A stretch of DNA of 23,322 bases, taken from assembly GCA_007117255.1 (NCBI GenBank), contig SKGU01000336.1, forward strand, positions 1-23,322. The letters run 5' to 3'. Numbering within the stretch: the first letter of the stretch is position 1; the number at the start of each line of letters is the position of its first letter. The stretch is from Natronohydrobacter sp. GTDB taxonomy: Bacteria; Pseudomonadota; Alphaproteobacteria; Rhodobacterales; Rhodobacteraceae. The notes under the pieces were generated by a model that did not search any database, had not been told where the DNA came from, and saw only the letters and a list, made by a program, of their open reading frames with translations. Below are positions 7,444 through 14,295 of the stretch, one piece after another. The position numbers and the translations under genes are program-made.

Positions 7444-8529
7444 ATGATTGGAACTGTCCGTACAATGTCAACGCTTGACGCGCTTTCAACCCAGCGCAGG
7501 GTCGCCGCTGATCTGGACATGCGCCTGTCCAAGGCCGCAACTGAGGCATCGACCGGGCAGAAAGCAGATATCTATCAAGCGCTTGGTCTGCGTGCCTCCG
7601 AGGCGCTGGTGCTGCGTGCCGGTATGGCGCGAAACGAAGCATTCATTGCCTCGAACGAGATGCTTTCAAGCAGACTGGAATTGACCGCACTGACATTGCG
7701 CCAGACGCGCGAAACTGCACAGGGGTTTCTGGATCTTGCGGTCAGCAATGTCGCCGGACCAACACAAACAGCCGGGGAATTGCAGCACGCGGCCAAGTTG
7801 GCGCTGGAGCGCTTGACCGGCCAGATCAATACAACCTTTCGCGGCGTGCCAATCTTTGCCGGGACTGACAGTGCTCAGGCCCCGTTGCAGCGGTGGGATG
7901 CGGTCAATCCTGCCACCGGACTTTCGCCAAATGATGTGCTGGGTGTGACCGTTGGCATGGGGTTGGCAGATGGGGCAGATGCAACCGACAAGGCCGCGCG
8001 GCTTGCCGAAATCTTTGCCAGCGCCCCAACCGTCCTACCCCCGGAACAGCGTTTCGAAAGCACGTTCTTCAACGGAACGCCGCAGCTTGCCCCCGACGGT
8101 ACAGCCGCGCCACGTGTCACGGCCCGGATCGACGAGTCGACCGTGATACAGCATGGCGTTCAGGCAAATGATCCTGCCTTTACCGACCTGCTGCGCGGGC
8201 TTTCCATGCTTGCGTCACTCGATGCGAGCGCCATCGCTGATCCCGATGCTTATCGGGTCTGGGTTGGTGAAGCGGCGAATGCAATTTCGTCAGGAATTTC
8301 TGGGCTGATAGAGGCGGAATCGCGCTTGGGCAGCCAGCAGCAGACTGTGGAGCAGGTCCTTGGAATGCAGCGTGACCGTCAGTCCCTTTTCAACAGTCAG
8401 GTTCTGACACTGGAAGGCGTTGACCCCTACGAGGCGGCCACGCGTTTGTCCCAGTTGCAGACGCAGCTTGAAGCCACCTATGCCATCACTGCGCGGCTGT
8501 CTCGATTGTCATTTCTGAACTATATGTAA
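7444..8529 (+). CDS. flgL: FlgL, hook-filament junction protein 3
   Basis: FlgL (HAP3) links FlgK to flagellin. The 361-residue protein begins MIGTVRTMSTLDALSTQRRV, and has flagellin-like N- and C-terminal helices: residues around 25-75 (LSKAATEASTGQKADIYQAL) and a tail with SRLGSQQQTVEQVLGMQRDR and VDPYEAATRLSQLQTQLEAT. GVPIFAGTDS in the middle resembles the FlgL phrase preceding its outer domain. An AAAGGG ribosome site lies upstream. The last 44 bases are also the antisense 3' end of the regulator gene at 8486-9271, so the two genes converge and overlap. Confidence 0.93.
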   Translation: MIGTVRTMSTLDALSTQRRVAADLDMRLSKAATEASTGQKADIYQALGLRASEALVLRAGMARNEAFIASNEMLSSRLELTALTLRQTRETAQGFLDLAVSNVAGPTQTAGELQHAAKLALERLTGQINTTFRGVPIFAGTDSAQAPLQRWDAVNPATGLSPNDVLGVTVGMGLADGADATDKAARLAEIFASAPTVLPPEQRFESTFFNGTPQLAPDGTAAPRVTARIDESTVIQHGVQANDPAFTDLLRGLSMLASLDASAIADPDAYRVWVGEAANAISSGISGLIEAESRLGSQQQTVEQVLGMQRDRQSLFNSQVLTLEGVDPYEAATRLSQLQTQLEATYAITARLSRLSFLNYM

Positions 8530-9271
8530 ACTCCCGGCTATCGGCAGACTTTGGAAGCAAGGCATCATCCGCTCCGTGCCCTGTTTGCTCCGGGGCGGAC
8601 ATTTTATAGCCGCGCCCATGCACCGTTTCGATGTATCGGTGCCCAGATGCGGCGGCGGCGTCGATCTTCTTGCGGATCTTGCAGATATAAACGTCAATGA
8701 CCTTGTCGAAGGGCTGGTCTTCGGCCAACCCATAGACGGCTTCATAAATTGCAGCTTTCGAGATGACCTTGCTGGCGTTCAGTGCAAGAAACTGGAATAT
8801 CGCATGCTCACGCCCCGACAGGAAAACCCGCTGTCCGGACACCTCCGGGTCGCGACCATCAAAATAGGCCGTGACTTCGCCAATGCTCAGGCTTTGGGCG
8901 GCGTGGCCATGCGCGCGGCGGGTGATCGAATTGATACGCGAGCGCAGCTCTATTGCCTTTAGCGGGATGACCAGGTCGTCATCTGCCCCGCAATCCAGCG
9001 TTTTTGCCGCCGCGCGTGCGTTGCGAAAATCGCGTAGGACAATGATCGGATTACGGCACCCAGCACTGCGCAACTGTGTGATCTGGTCAAGGACCAAGGC
9101 GCTATCTGCCAGAAGAAACGGGCGCGTGTTGTGCCCCTCAAGGTTCAGCATGCCAAGGTCACCCTCGAAAAACGCTTCGGAAATACGCACGGACACAATC
9201 TGAGCGTTCCGCAATTCGGCAACAAGTCCGCCAATGCGATCATCCCGAGGCTCGTAAAGGTAGATGTGCAT
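8486..9271 (-). CDS. ftcR: CtrA/FtcR-family OmpR-type regulator with a degenerate receiver domain
   Basis: This 261-residue protein is an N-terminal receiver-like domain (1-118) joined to a C-terminal winged-helix DNA-binding domain (about 128-225). The start is the ATG at 9271, preceded by AAAGGA; the frame stays open further upstream, but no better start is seen. FDGRDPEVSGQ (137-147) resembles the FtcR linker, while DVYICKIRKKI (193-203) and YIETVHGRGYKM (213-224) closely match the recognition helix and wing of CtrA. FtcR is a flagellar master regulator in Rhizobiales. In the receiver the switch Thr/Ser is replaced by Arg80, and the conserved Lys before Pro by Ile102; the loop after the possible phospho-acceptor Asp56 is about five residues short. 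It lies among flagellar operons and shares a divergent promoter region with flgI. It could equally be named a CtrA paralogue. Confidence 0.8.
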   Translation of the reverse strand: MHIYLYEPRDDRIGGLVAELRNAQIVSVRISEAFFEGDLGMLNLEGHNTRPFLLADSALVLDQITQLRSAGCRNPIIVLRDFRNARAAAKTLDCGADDDLVIPLKAIELRSRINSITRRAHGHAAQSLSIGEVTAYFDGRDPEVSGQRVFLSGREHAIFQFLALNASKVISKAAIYEAVYGLAEDQPFDKVIDVYICKIRKKIDAAAASGHRYIETVHGRGYKMSAPEQTGHGADDALLPKSADSREFTYSSEMTIETAAQ

Positions 9272-9304
9272 CACAAGGGTCCTTTGCTGCCCAACTGCGC
9301 CAGA

Positions 9305-9314
9305 TGATGTATAA
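9305..9314 (-). promoter_or_regulatory. TTATACATCA element facing ftcR
   Basis: Read on the minus strand this differs at one position from TTATACATGA found at 2595 and 9352. It ends 33 bases before the ftcR ATG, almost the same distance as the 2595 copy from its gene. Confidence 0.35.
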
Positions 9315-9351
9315 AGCATTTTGAGGCGCATAATTTTACTATATAAACGTC

Positions 9352-9361
9352 TTATACATGA
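9352..9361 (+). promoter_or_regulatory. TTATACATGA element facing flgI
   Basis: This is identical to 2595-2604. It lies 104 bases before the preferred flgI ATG and six bases before the CAAGTATA inverted repeat. Confidence 0.4.
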
Positions 9362-9367
9362 AAAAAA

Positions 9368-9392
9368 CAAGTATAGACTGATTATATACTTG
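9368..9392. repeat. Inverted repeat CAAGTATA-N9-TATACTTG
   Basis: Perfect eight-base arms with a nine-base spacer in the ftcR/flgI gap. The left arm with its next base (CAAGTATAG) recurs at 19043 in a second inverted repeat between fliF and fliL. An operator for a dimeric regulator is plausible. Confidence 0.5.
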
Positions 9393-9465
9393 AAAAATTC
9401 TTTAACTAGCTGTTTTGTTGTTCTTGGGTGGCCCGGGTATGTGTGGCTGCGGAACAGGAACTGCC

Positions 9466-10593
9466 ATGCTTTCGGATTTGCGCTTATCATTCTCGCTGGG
9501 GCCAGCAGTGCTTGCTGTCCTGATCTGGTTCGGATTAGGCGCGGAGCCGGTTCATGCCGATGTACGCATAAAGGATATCGCCTCTTTTGAGGGGGTGCGA
9601 GAGAACCAGCTTGTGGGATATGGTCTGGTTGTCGGGCTGGATGGGACTGGCGACCGGCTGCGCAACAGCCCTTTTACGCAGCGCTCCCTAGAAGGGATGC
9701 TGGAACGGCTTGGCGTTGGCAATCTGTCGACTGAGACGATGCGCACAGCCAACACAGCCGCTGTGATTGTCACGGCAAATCTGCCGCCCTTTGCGCGCCG
9801 TGGGTCCACGATTGATGTCGTTGTGTCATCCTTGGGGGACGCCGCGTCGTTGCGGGGTGGCACGCTGATCGTAACCCCGCTGGCAGGCGCCGATGGCGCG
9901 GTTTATGCAGTCGCCCAAGGGCCGATTGCCGTTGCGGGCTATGCAGCGCAGGGTGTGAATGCCAGCATCGTCGAAGGAGTGCCGACCGTTGCCCGGATTG
10001 AGAATGGCGCGACCGTAGAGAATGAGGTCGGTCTGTCATTCAATTCATTGCACAGTGTGCGGATTGCGCTTCGCACGCCCGACTTTACCACCGCTGCACG
10101 CGTGCAAGAGGTGATAAACCGCGCTATCGGGCCAAACACCGCAATTGCGCTTGATCCGGGCACGGTCGAAGTCCGACCGGATGGCAAAACCGACATCTTT
10201 GGCCTGATGTCGCAGATCGAGGGGTTGCGCATTCAGCCCGACAGCATTGCAAAAGTCGTGATCGACGCGAGGTCGGGCACCATTGTCATTGGGGCGGATG
10301 TTCGGATTGCCCGTGTCGCGGTCAGTCAGGGTGGGCTGACCGTTATCGTGCGCGAGGATATCGAGGTCAGCCAGCCCGCGCCCTTCTCCATCGGGGAAAC
10401 CGTTGTTGTGCCGCAGACAAATGTGCAGGTTCAGGAACGCGAAACGCAGTTCACAGTGCTGGAGGGCGATGTCAGCCTGCAAAGGCTGGTCGATGGGCTG
10501 AACGCCATAGGGCTGGGGGCTACGCAAACAATCTCGATCTTGCAGGCGATAAAGGCCGCTGGCGCGCTTTATGCAGATCTGGAGATCATCTGA
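9466..10593 (+). CDS. flgI: FlgI, flagellar P-ring protein
   Basis: FlgI forms the periplasmic P ring, the bushing around the distal rod. From the ATG at 9466 (AGGA six bases upstream) the product has 375 residues, with a signal peptide MLSDLRLSFSLGPAVLAVLI and so on, ending near VHA-DVRIKD. The mature N-terminus DVRIKDIASFEGVRENQLVG followed by YGLVVGLDGTGD is highly characteristic, as are LPPFARRGSTIDVVVSSLGD and the C-terminal LQRLVDGLNAIGLGATQTIS. In-frame ATG 9439 and TTG 9415 would lengthen the leader and have poorer ribosome sites. The stop overlaps the next ATG. FlgA, its assembly chaperone, is encoded at 177-905. Confidence 0.96.
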   Translation: MLSDLRLSFSLGPAVLAVLIWFGLGAEPVHADVRIKDIASFEGVRENQLVGYGLVVGLDGTGDRLRNSPFTQRSLEGMLERLGVGNLSTETMRTANTAAVIVTANLPPFARRGSTIDVVVSSLGDAASLRGGTLIVTPLAGADGAVYAVAQGPIAVAGYAAQGVNASIVEGVPTVARIENGATVENEVGLSFNSLHSVRIALRTPDFTTAARVQEVINRAIGPNTAIALDPGTVEVRPDGKTDIFGLMSQIEGLRIQPDSIAKVVIDARSGTIVIGADVRIARVAVSQGGLTVIVREDIEVSQPAPFSIGETVVVPQTNVQVQERETQFTVLEGDVSLQRLVDGLNAIGLGATQTISILQAIKAAGALYADLEII

Positions 10594-10892
10594 TGGAGGT
10601 CTCGAACCCTTTCCTGCCCAATTTCGCCCATACGACTCGCGTTGCCGCCCCGGCAACTGACGAAGCCCGTGCTGCGCATGAGTTTGAGACAGTGTTCCTG
10701 TCGCAAGCGGTCGAAGAGATGATGCGGGGTATATCGGCGGGCGAATTTGGTGGTGGTCATGGCGAAGAGATGTGGCGCAGCTTTATGGCGCGCGCTCTTG
10801 CCGAGGAAATCGCCGCGCATGGCAGTGTCGGAATCGCACGCAGCATCGAGGCGGGCATTGCGGCCTATAGCACAGGAAAGGCAGGGGAATGA
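10593..10892 (+). CDS. FlgJ N-terminal-like rod-binding protein (CheL-type), single domain
   Basis: This 99-residue protein matches the rod-binding domain of FlgJ, without the C-terminal muramidase of enterobacterial FlgJ. The central motif FETVFLSQAVEEMMRG and the glycine-rich GEFGGGHGEEMWRSFMA are characteristic of the family, as is the tail GIARSIEAGI. Such short proteins are annotated in alphaproteobacteria as rod-binding protein or CheL and are thought to act as a rod cap or scaffold. The ATG overlaps the flgI stop (TGATG), and the stop overlaps the next start, so translation is probably coupled. The peptidoglycan-cleaving enzyme must be encoded elsewhere. Confidence 0.88.
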   Translation: MEVSNPFLPNFAHTTRVAAPATDEARAAHEFETVFLSQAVEEMMRGISAGEFGGGHGEEMWRSFMARALAEEIAAHGSVGIARSIEAGIAAYSTGKAGE

Positions 10893-11284
10893 CCGATCCC
10901 GAACGCGACGCGATCAAGGCCCTGACACGGCTTTTGCAGCGCGAAAATGCAGCCATTCGAAAGGGTGATCTGGCGCAGATCGACGCTGAGATTACCCGCA
11001 AGGCGGAACTGGGCGCGGCCCTTGAGGCCGCCGCGCCCGCTATCGCGGAAGCGCTTGCTGCCGACCTGCCAGATGATGCGCTAATCGTGCAGATCACGGC
11101 CCTGCGCGCGGAAATAGAGGCAAACCAGACATTGCTGGACGGCATGACACAGGCCACGGGCGGTCTTGTGGCCGAGCTTGCGCGCATCCGCGACCGGCAC
11201 GGCTTGCGCGGCATTTACGGCGCGACAGGCACCCAGCGCGCGGGTGAACCCATTGCCGTGCAGCGTTTTGACCGTTCTGTGTGA
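10889..11284 (+). CDS. FlgN-like flagellar export chaperone (probable)
   Basis: The 131-residue product is almost entirely alpha-helical and rich in Ala, Leu, Glu and Arg. The opening IKALTRLLQRENAAIRKGDL followed by AQIDAEITRKAEL resembles the FlgN helix pattern, in which a conserved block of a long helical hairpin is followed by an amphipathic tail. FlgN is the cytoplasmic chaperone for FlgK and FlgL, which fits the neighbouring genes. The gene overlaps the FlgJ-like gene by four bases (ATGA) and ends 125 bases before the flagellin. The match is by pattern only, since FlgN family sequences are weakly conserved. Confidence 0.7.
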   Translation: MTDPERDAIKALTRLLQRENAAIRKGDLAQIDAEITRKAELGAALEAAAPAIAEALAADLPDDALIVQITALRAEIEANQTLLDGMTQATGGLVAELARIRDRHGLRGIYGATGTQRAGEPIAVQRFDRSV

Positions 11285-11288
11285 AATG

Positions 11289-11324
11289 TTAACCGCGCTG
11301 TAACCCGCGCGGCCAATCTTCTGA
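11289..11324 (+). promoter_or_regulatory. Putative flagellin promoter with CtrA-type site
   Basis: TTAACCGCGCTG is nearly identical to the block before flgE (one base differs). TTAA followed seven bases later by GTAA matches seven of eight positions of a CtrA box. GCC lies at offset 23 and TCTGA at offset 31, as at flgE (23 and 30). The flagellin ATG is 121 bases from the first T. Confidence 0.55.
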
Positions 11325-11359
11325 TACGGCCAAGGCCGAAGCAGGCCAAAATGCCAGTT

Positions 11360-11376
11360 TTCGTCAGAAAGACGAA
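11360..11376 (+). promoter_or_regulatory. Hairpin in the flagellin 5' leader, candidate FlbT target
   Basis: TTCGTC, a five-base loop AGAAA and GACGAA form a perfect six-base stem, 33 bases before the flagellin ATG. In Caulobacter FlbT acts on the 5' leader of flagellin mRNA; flbT lies just downstream here. The link is inference. Confidence 0.4.
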
Positions 11377-11409
11377 CATCATACTCAAGACCCTAGAAAG
11401 GGAAATGAC

Positions 11410-12231
11410 ATGACTTCGATCCTTACGAACAACTCCGCCATGAACGCACTGACCACATTGCGGAACATCAACAACAACCTTGGCACCACGCAGGACCGCA
11501 TCAGCACGGGCCTGAAAGTGGCATCCGGCAAGGACAACGCGGCGTATTTCTCGATCTCGTCCACGATGAAGGGCGATAGCGGGATGATCAAGTCCATCGA
11601 CGAAGGGCTTGCCCTGACTAAGAATGCTGTTTCGACTGGCCGTCTTGGTGCAGAAACAGTTGCCGATCTGGCGCGCCAGTTTGTCGAACGCGTTGCCTTT
11701 GCGCAGGGTGAAGGTGTCGACAAGGAAAAAGTTCAGCTCGAACTGGATGCCCTCGCGGATAACATCAGAACCATTATTGATCAGTCAAGCTTCAATGGTT
11801 CTAGCGTTGTCAAGGGAGAGGCTGCCATAACTGCCGTAACCGGAATTTCCCGTGACGCGACTGGTGCCTTTGGTGCGCCGACCACGATAACGATTACTCC
11901 GGTTGATCTGAATGCGATACATACGGCACTTGATGGCATCGACGTGGATGCTGATCCTGCTGCCGCGCTGACAGCTGCCGAGGCGCAACTAACGGCGGCG
12001 GTCGATGCGGCAACTTCTCTTGGTGTTGCTGAGAAAGCTATCGAGACGCAGCAATCCTTCCTTGGCGAACTGGCAAAGCGTCTGGACAGCGGCATTGGCA
12101 GCATGATCGACGCAGATATGGAAGAAGAAGCCGCCCGTCTTCAGGCGCTTCAAGTCCAGCAGCAGCTGGCAACACAGGCGCTGTCCATCGCCAATCAGGG
12201 GCCACAGAATATCCTGAGCCTCTTTCGCTGA
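11410..12231 (+). CDS. fliC: Flagellin, filament subunit
   Basis: This is the filament protein. The 273-residue product has the conserved flagellin N-terminus MTSILTNNSAMNALTTLRNI followed by QDRISTGLKVASGKDNAAYF, and the C-terminus around GSMIDADMEEEAARLQALQV and ALSIANQGPQNILSLFR. These form the coiled-coil core of the filament and the export signal. The middle (about residues 135-205) is short, so exposed outer domains are minimal; many alphaproteobacterial flagellins are of this size. An AAAGGGAA ribosome site precedes the ATG. The gene has its own promoter element and leader hairpin and is followed by a strong hairpin, then flaF and flbT. Confidence 0.97.
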   Translation: MTSILTNNSAMNALTTLRNINNNLGTTQDRISTGLKVASGKDNAAYFSISSTMKGDSGMIKSIDEGLALTKNAVSTGRLGAETVADLARQFVERVAFAQGEGVDKEKVQLELDALADNIRTIIDQSSFNGSSVVKGEAAITAVTGISRDATGAFGAPTTITITPVDLNAIHTALDGIDVDADPAAALTAAEAQLTAAVDAATSLGVAEKAIETQQSFLGELAKRLDSGIGSMIDADMEEEAARLQALQVQQQLATQALSIANQGPQNILSLFR

Positions 12232-12241
12232 GGGCGATGAC

Positions 12242-12256
12242 CTGACCTGAGGTCAG
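12242..12256. repeat. Palindrome CTGACCT-G-AGGTCAG after the flagellin gene
   Basis: Seven-base perfect arms flank a single G, ten bases past the flagellin stop. Together with the larger hairpin at 12270 it may help protect the flagellin mRNA 3' end. An operator role is also possible. Confidence 0.4.
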
Positions 12257-12269
12257 ACATACAGGCAAA

Positions 12270-12298
12270 GGCGGGGGCCGGTTCAATCGGCCCCCGCC
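12270..12298 (+). terminator. Strong hairpin after the flagellin gene, probable terminator or mRNA stabiliser
   Basis: An 11-base perfect stem (GGCGGGGGCCG / CGGCCCCCGCC) with a seven-base loop GTTCAAT starts 38 bases past the flagellin stop. No T-run follows, so it may act as a partial terminator or as a 3' stabiliser giving more flagellin than FlaF and FlbT. Confidence 0.7.
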
Positions 12299-12386
12299 AT
12301 CCCCTCCCTTGAGCACCAGATCAACAGGCATTCCCATCTTAACAGCCTCCCGGTCAGAAGTCCGGGGCCGCAGGAAAGCAGAACGC

Positions 12387-12827
12387 ATGAGCATCGCCGC
12401 CTATAAATCCACCATCCGCCAAAGTGAATCGCCCCGCCAGATCGAGCGGCGCATCCTGTCACGCCTGACCGGCGCGCTAGAGGCGCATGTCGTATATGAC
12501 ACAGCCGCCACATTCGAACGTGTCCAGATCCTGTCTAACGGGTTGCGCGCCGCGCTGTCCGAGAACCAGACATTCTGGAACGAATTGAAATATGACCTTG
12601 CACAGCCAGAGAATGGCTTGTCGCCCGAATTGCGCGCGGGGCTTTTGTCCATCGCCCTATGGGTCGACCGGCAGACAGGTGCTGTAATGGGGGGGCAACC
12701 CGGCGTGCGTGCGCTGGCAGATATAAACCGCAGCATCATTACCGGGCTGTCTGCCCCCAAGCCCGCCCAGTCATCAGCCGAAACAGATGCCGCGCGTCCG
12801 CTTCAGGCCGTGCAGCAGGGGGGATGA
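12387..12827 (+). CDS. flaF: FlaF, flagellin biosynthesis regulator
   Basis: FlaF is an alphaproteobacterial cytoplasmic protein needed for flagellin production and secretion; in Caulobacter it works with FlbT in post-transcriptional control of flagellin. From the ATG at 12387, preceded by AGGAAAG, the product has 146 residues. The opening SIAAYKSTIRQSESPRQIER is the usual FlaF start, and FERVQILSNGLRAALSENQT followed by FWNELKYDLAQPEN is typical of the central part. The C-terminal 25 residues are low-complexity and probably disordered. It follows the flagellin hairpin and lies four bases before flbT. Confidence 0.93.
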   Translation: MSIAAYKSTIRQSESPRQIERRILSRLTGALEAHVVYDTAATFERVQILSNGLRAALSENQTFWNELKYDLAQPENGLSPELRAGLLSIALWVDRQTGAVMGGQPGVRALADINRSIITGLSAPKPAQSSAETDAARPLQAVQQGG

Positions 12828-12831
12828 TGCA

Positions 12832-13305
12832 ATGGCCCTTAAACTGACTCTGAAACCCGATGAGCGGATTATCGTCAACGGCTGCGCCATGCGCAATTCC
12901 AGTCGCCGCCATGTGCTGACCATAGAAACCCATGCCGATGTGATCCGGGGCCATGACCTGTTGGAGTCTGATGGCGTTGTGACACCTGTGCGCCGTGTCT
13001 ATTTCCTGATCCAGACCGCGCTGACACGGGCGGATTTGCGCGATGATCTGGTAACCCCGATCCAGAAACAGCTTGCCGTGCTGGCCACGGTGTTTGGCGG
13101 CAGCAATGTCGGCCAGATCTTTGAAGCGGCGAATTTTGTCAGCATCGGCGATTACTACAAGGCCCTGAGTGCGCTGCGCCCTGTCTTGCGACATGAGGAA
13201 GAGATCATGTCCCGGCAAAACGCAACCGATCCAGACTGCGCGGCGTCCAATTCGCATATGCCTGTGCCTGCTTCACAGACAATGCCGCTGGCTGCGCGGT
13301 CATGA
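12832..13305 (+). CDS. flbT: FlbT, post-transcriptional repressor of flagellin
   Basis: FlbT binds flagellin mRNA in Caulobacter and promotes its decay when the hook is not finished. The 157-residue product begins MALKLTLKPDERIIVNGCAM, the typical FlbT N-terminus (LKPGERIVVNGAV-like), followed by LESDGVVTPVRRVYFLIQTA, also characteristic. The C-terminal third (SIGDYYKALSALRPVLRHEE) matches the helical FlbT tail, with a short variable extension. The start at 12832 was chosen by that homology and by the purine-rich GGGGGATGATG upstream. It overlaps the next gene by four bases. Confidence 0.95.
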   Translation: MALKLTLKPDERIIVNGCAMRNSSRRHVLTIETHADVIRGHDLLESDGVVTPVRRVYFLIQTALTRADLRDDLVTPIQKQLAVLATVFGGSNVGQIFEAANFVSIGDYYKALSALRPVLRHEEEIMSRQNATDPDCAASNSHMPVPASQTMPLAARS

Positions 13306-14132
13306 CCGGCGCGATGGGGGTTTCGACCCATCTTGGCCTGCGCATCGCAGATGCCACGCGCGAGGCGCGGGTCACGGCCATACGCGACAGCGCCGAGCAT
13401 AGCCGCGCGATTGCCACGTTCCGTGAGCGCATTGCCGATGTCAGAAATGTCAGTGATCTGATGGCGGATCGCGATCTGTATGTCTTTGTCATGAAGGCGT
13501 TTGATCTGGAAAACCAGATCTTTGGCAAGGCGATGATCCGCAAGGTGCTGGAGAGTGATCCGACCAAGCCGGATGCTTTGGTCCGCCGCCTGACGGACCC
13601 GCGCTTTCTGGAATTGCACAAGGGTCTTGGCTTTGGCCCTGATGGAAAAGGCAACGTTTCGGTTTCTGACAAGTCATGGCAGGACGATATTGTTGCGCGC
13701 TATGTCGAGCGGCAATTCATTAACGGGCAGGCCGCACAAAGTGAAAGCGTCGCCAATGTGCTTGAGTTCCGGCAAAAAGCCCCGCGCGTCAACACCTGGT
13801 TCGATGTGCTGAAAGACCCGGTTATGGCGCAGTTCATGCGTACGGCACTTGGCTTGCCAGACGAGTCCGTGCGCCTTGATATTGACCGGCAGGCAGCGCT
13901 TCTCGGGACGAAGTTCGACCTTGAAAAGCTGCAAGACCCGCAAGAGCGCAAACGGCTGGAGCGCCTTTATACGATCATAACCGATGCGCGTGACACATCT
14001 CGCGTGGCGCAGAACGCTGCTGTGCAGATCATGTCTGGTGTTATCAATTCGGCGGCCGGCGAGGGGCGGTTTGTTCCGGTCACTCTCGATATTGCGGCGA
14101 TAGGAAACTTGCCGCGTCAGCCCTACCGCTAG
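13302..14132 (+). CDS. DUF1217 family flagellar-locus protein, function unknown
   Basis: This 276-residue protein belongs, as far as I can recognise it, to the DUF1217 family found in flagellar clusters of Rhodobacterales and other alphaproteobacteria. Signs are RNVSDLMADRDLYVFVMKAF followed by DLENQIFGKAMIRKVLESD, then LTDPRFLELHKGLGF, and a second related block VNTWFDVLKDPVMAQFMRTA followed by LGLPDESVRLDIDRQAALL. The two blocks suggest an internal repeat. No signal peptide or membrane segment is visible. It overlaps flbT by four bases and ends the flagellin operon. Given the context a filament or export accessory role is possible, but the function is not established. Confidence 0.85.
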   Translation: MTGAMGVSTHLGLRIADATREARVTAIRDSAEHSRAIATFRERIADVRNVSDLMADRDLYVFVMKAFDLENQIFGKAMIRKVLESDPTKPDALVRRLTDPRFLELHKGLGFGPDGKGNVSVSDKSWQDDIVARYVERQFINGQAAQSESVANVLEFRQKAPRVNTWFDVLKDPVMAQFMRTALGLPDESVRLDIDRQAALLGTKFDLEKLQDPQERKRLERLYTIITDARDTSRVAQNAAVQIMSGVINSAAGEGRFVPVTLDIAAIGNLPRQPYR

Positions 14133-14295
14133 TGTTTGCCACCTGATACGGCATAGTAGAGGACGACTCGGCGCGCGTTGCCAACGCTGGCGCGGTGCGC
14201 CAAGCGCCAAGTCAAACCCAAAGGCCACGCCCCTGCGAAAATGCCCCAGACAGGAAGCATGGCCCATTCATCAGGGGTGAATACGAGGCGCGCGG
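14133..14295. other. Convergent intergenic gap between the DUF1217 gene and fliG, with one small hairpin
   Basis: This 163-base stretch separates converging operons. A TGGCGC-GGT-GCGCCA hairpin lies at 14188-14202. It has no T-run on either strand, so it is at best a weak terminator candidate. I see no gene here. Confidence 0.5.
14188..14202. terminator. Possible bidirectional terminator hairpin between converging operons
   Basis: A perfect six-base stem with a three-base loop lies between two converging genes, where transcription should stop. The stem is GC-rich, but the missing T-run makes the call tentative. Confidence 0.35.

Larger units (their letters stand above)
9272..9465. promoter_or_regulatory. 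AT-rich divergent promoter region between ftcR and flgI
   Basis: This 194-base gap lies between the leftward regulator and rightward flgI. It holds TTATACATCA facing ftcR (minus strand, 9314-9305), TTATACATGA facing flgI (9352-9361), an inverted repeat CAAGTATA-N9-TATACTTG (9368-9392), and a degenerate CtrA-type site (TTAA-N7-TTTT, 9402-9416). A frame joined to flgI could start from TTG at 9415, but the ribosome site favours ATG 9466. Confidence 0.55.

Noticed and set aside
9402..9416. TTAA-N7-TTTT as a CtrA box before flgI
   Set aside because: Only six of eight defined bases match in an AT-rich stretch, so chance occurrence is likely.
9415..9465. TTG-initiated extension of flgI by 17 residues
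   Set aside because: The added sequence (rich in Gly and Cys) does not look like a signal peptide start, and the AGGA site six bases before ATG 9466 fits better.
9272..9490. Upstream extension of the regulator frame by 73 residues
   Set aside because: AT-rich, Lys/Tyr-rich sequence without domain similarity; the ATG at 9271 has AAAGGA and matches the receiver start.
11327..11338. CGGCC-AA-GGCCG in the flagellin leader
   Set aside because: A two-base loop cannot form a stable hairpin; the stem at 11360 is more credible.
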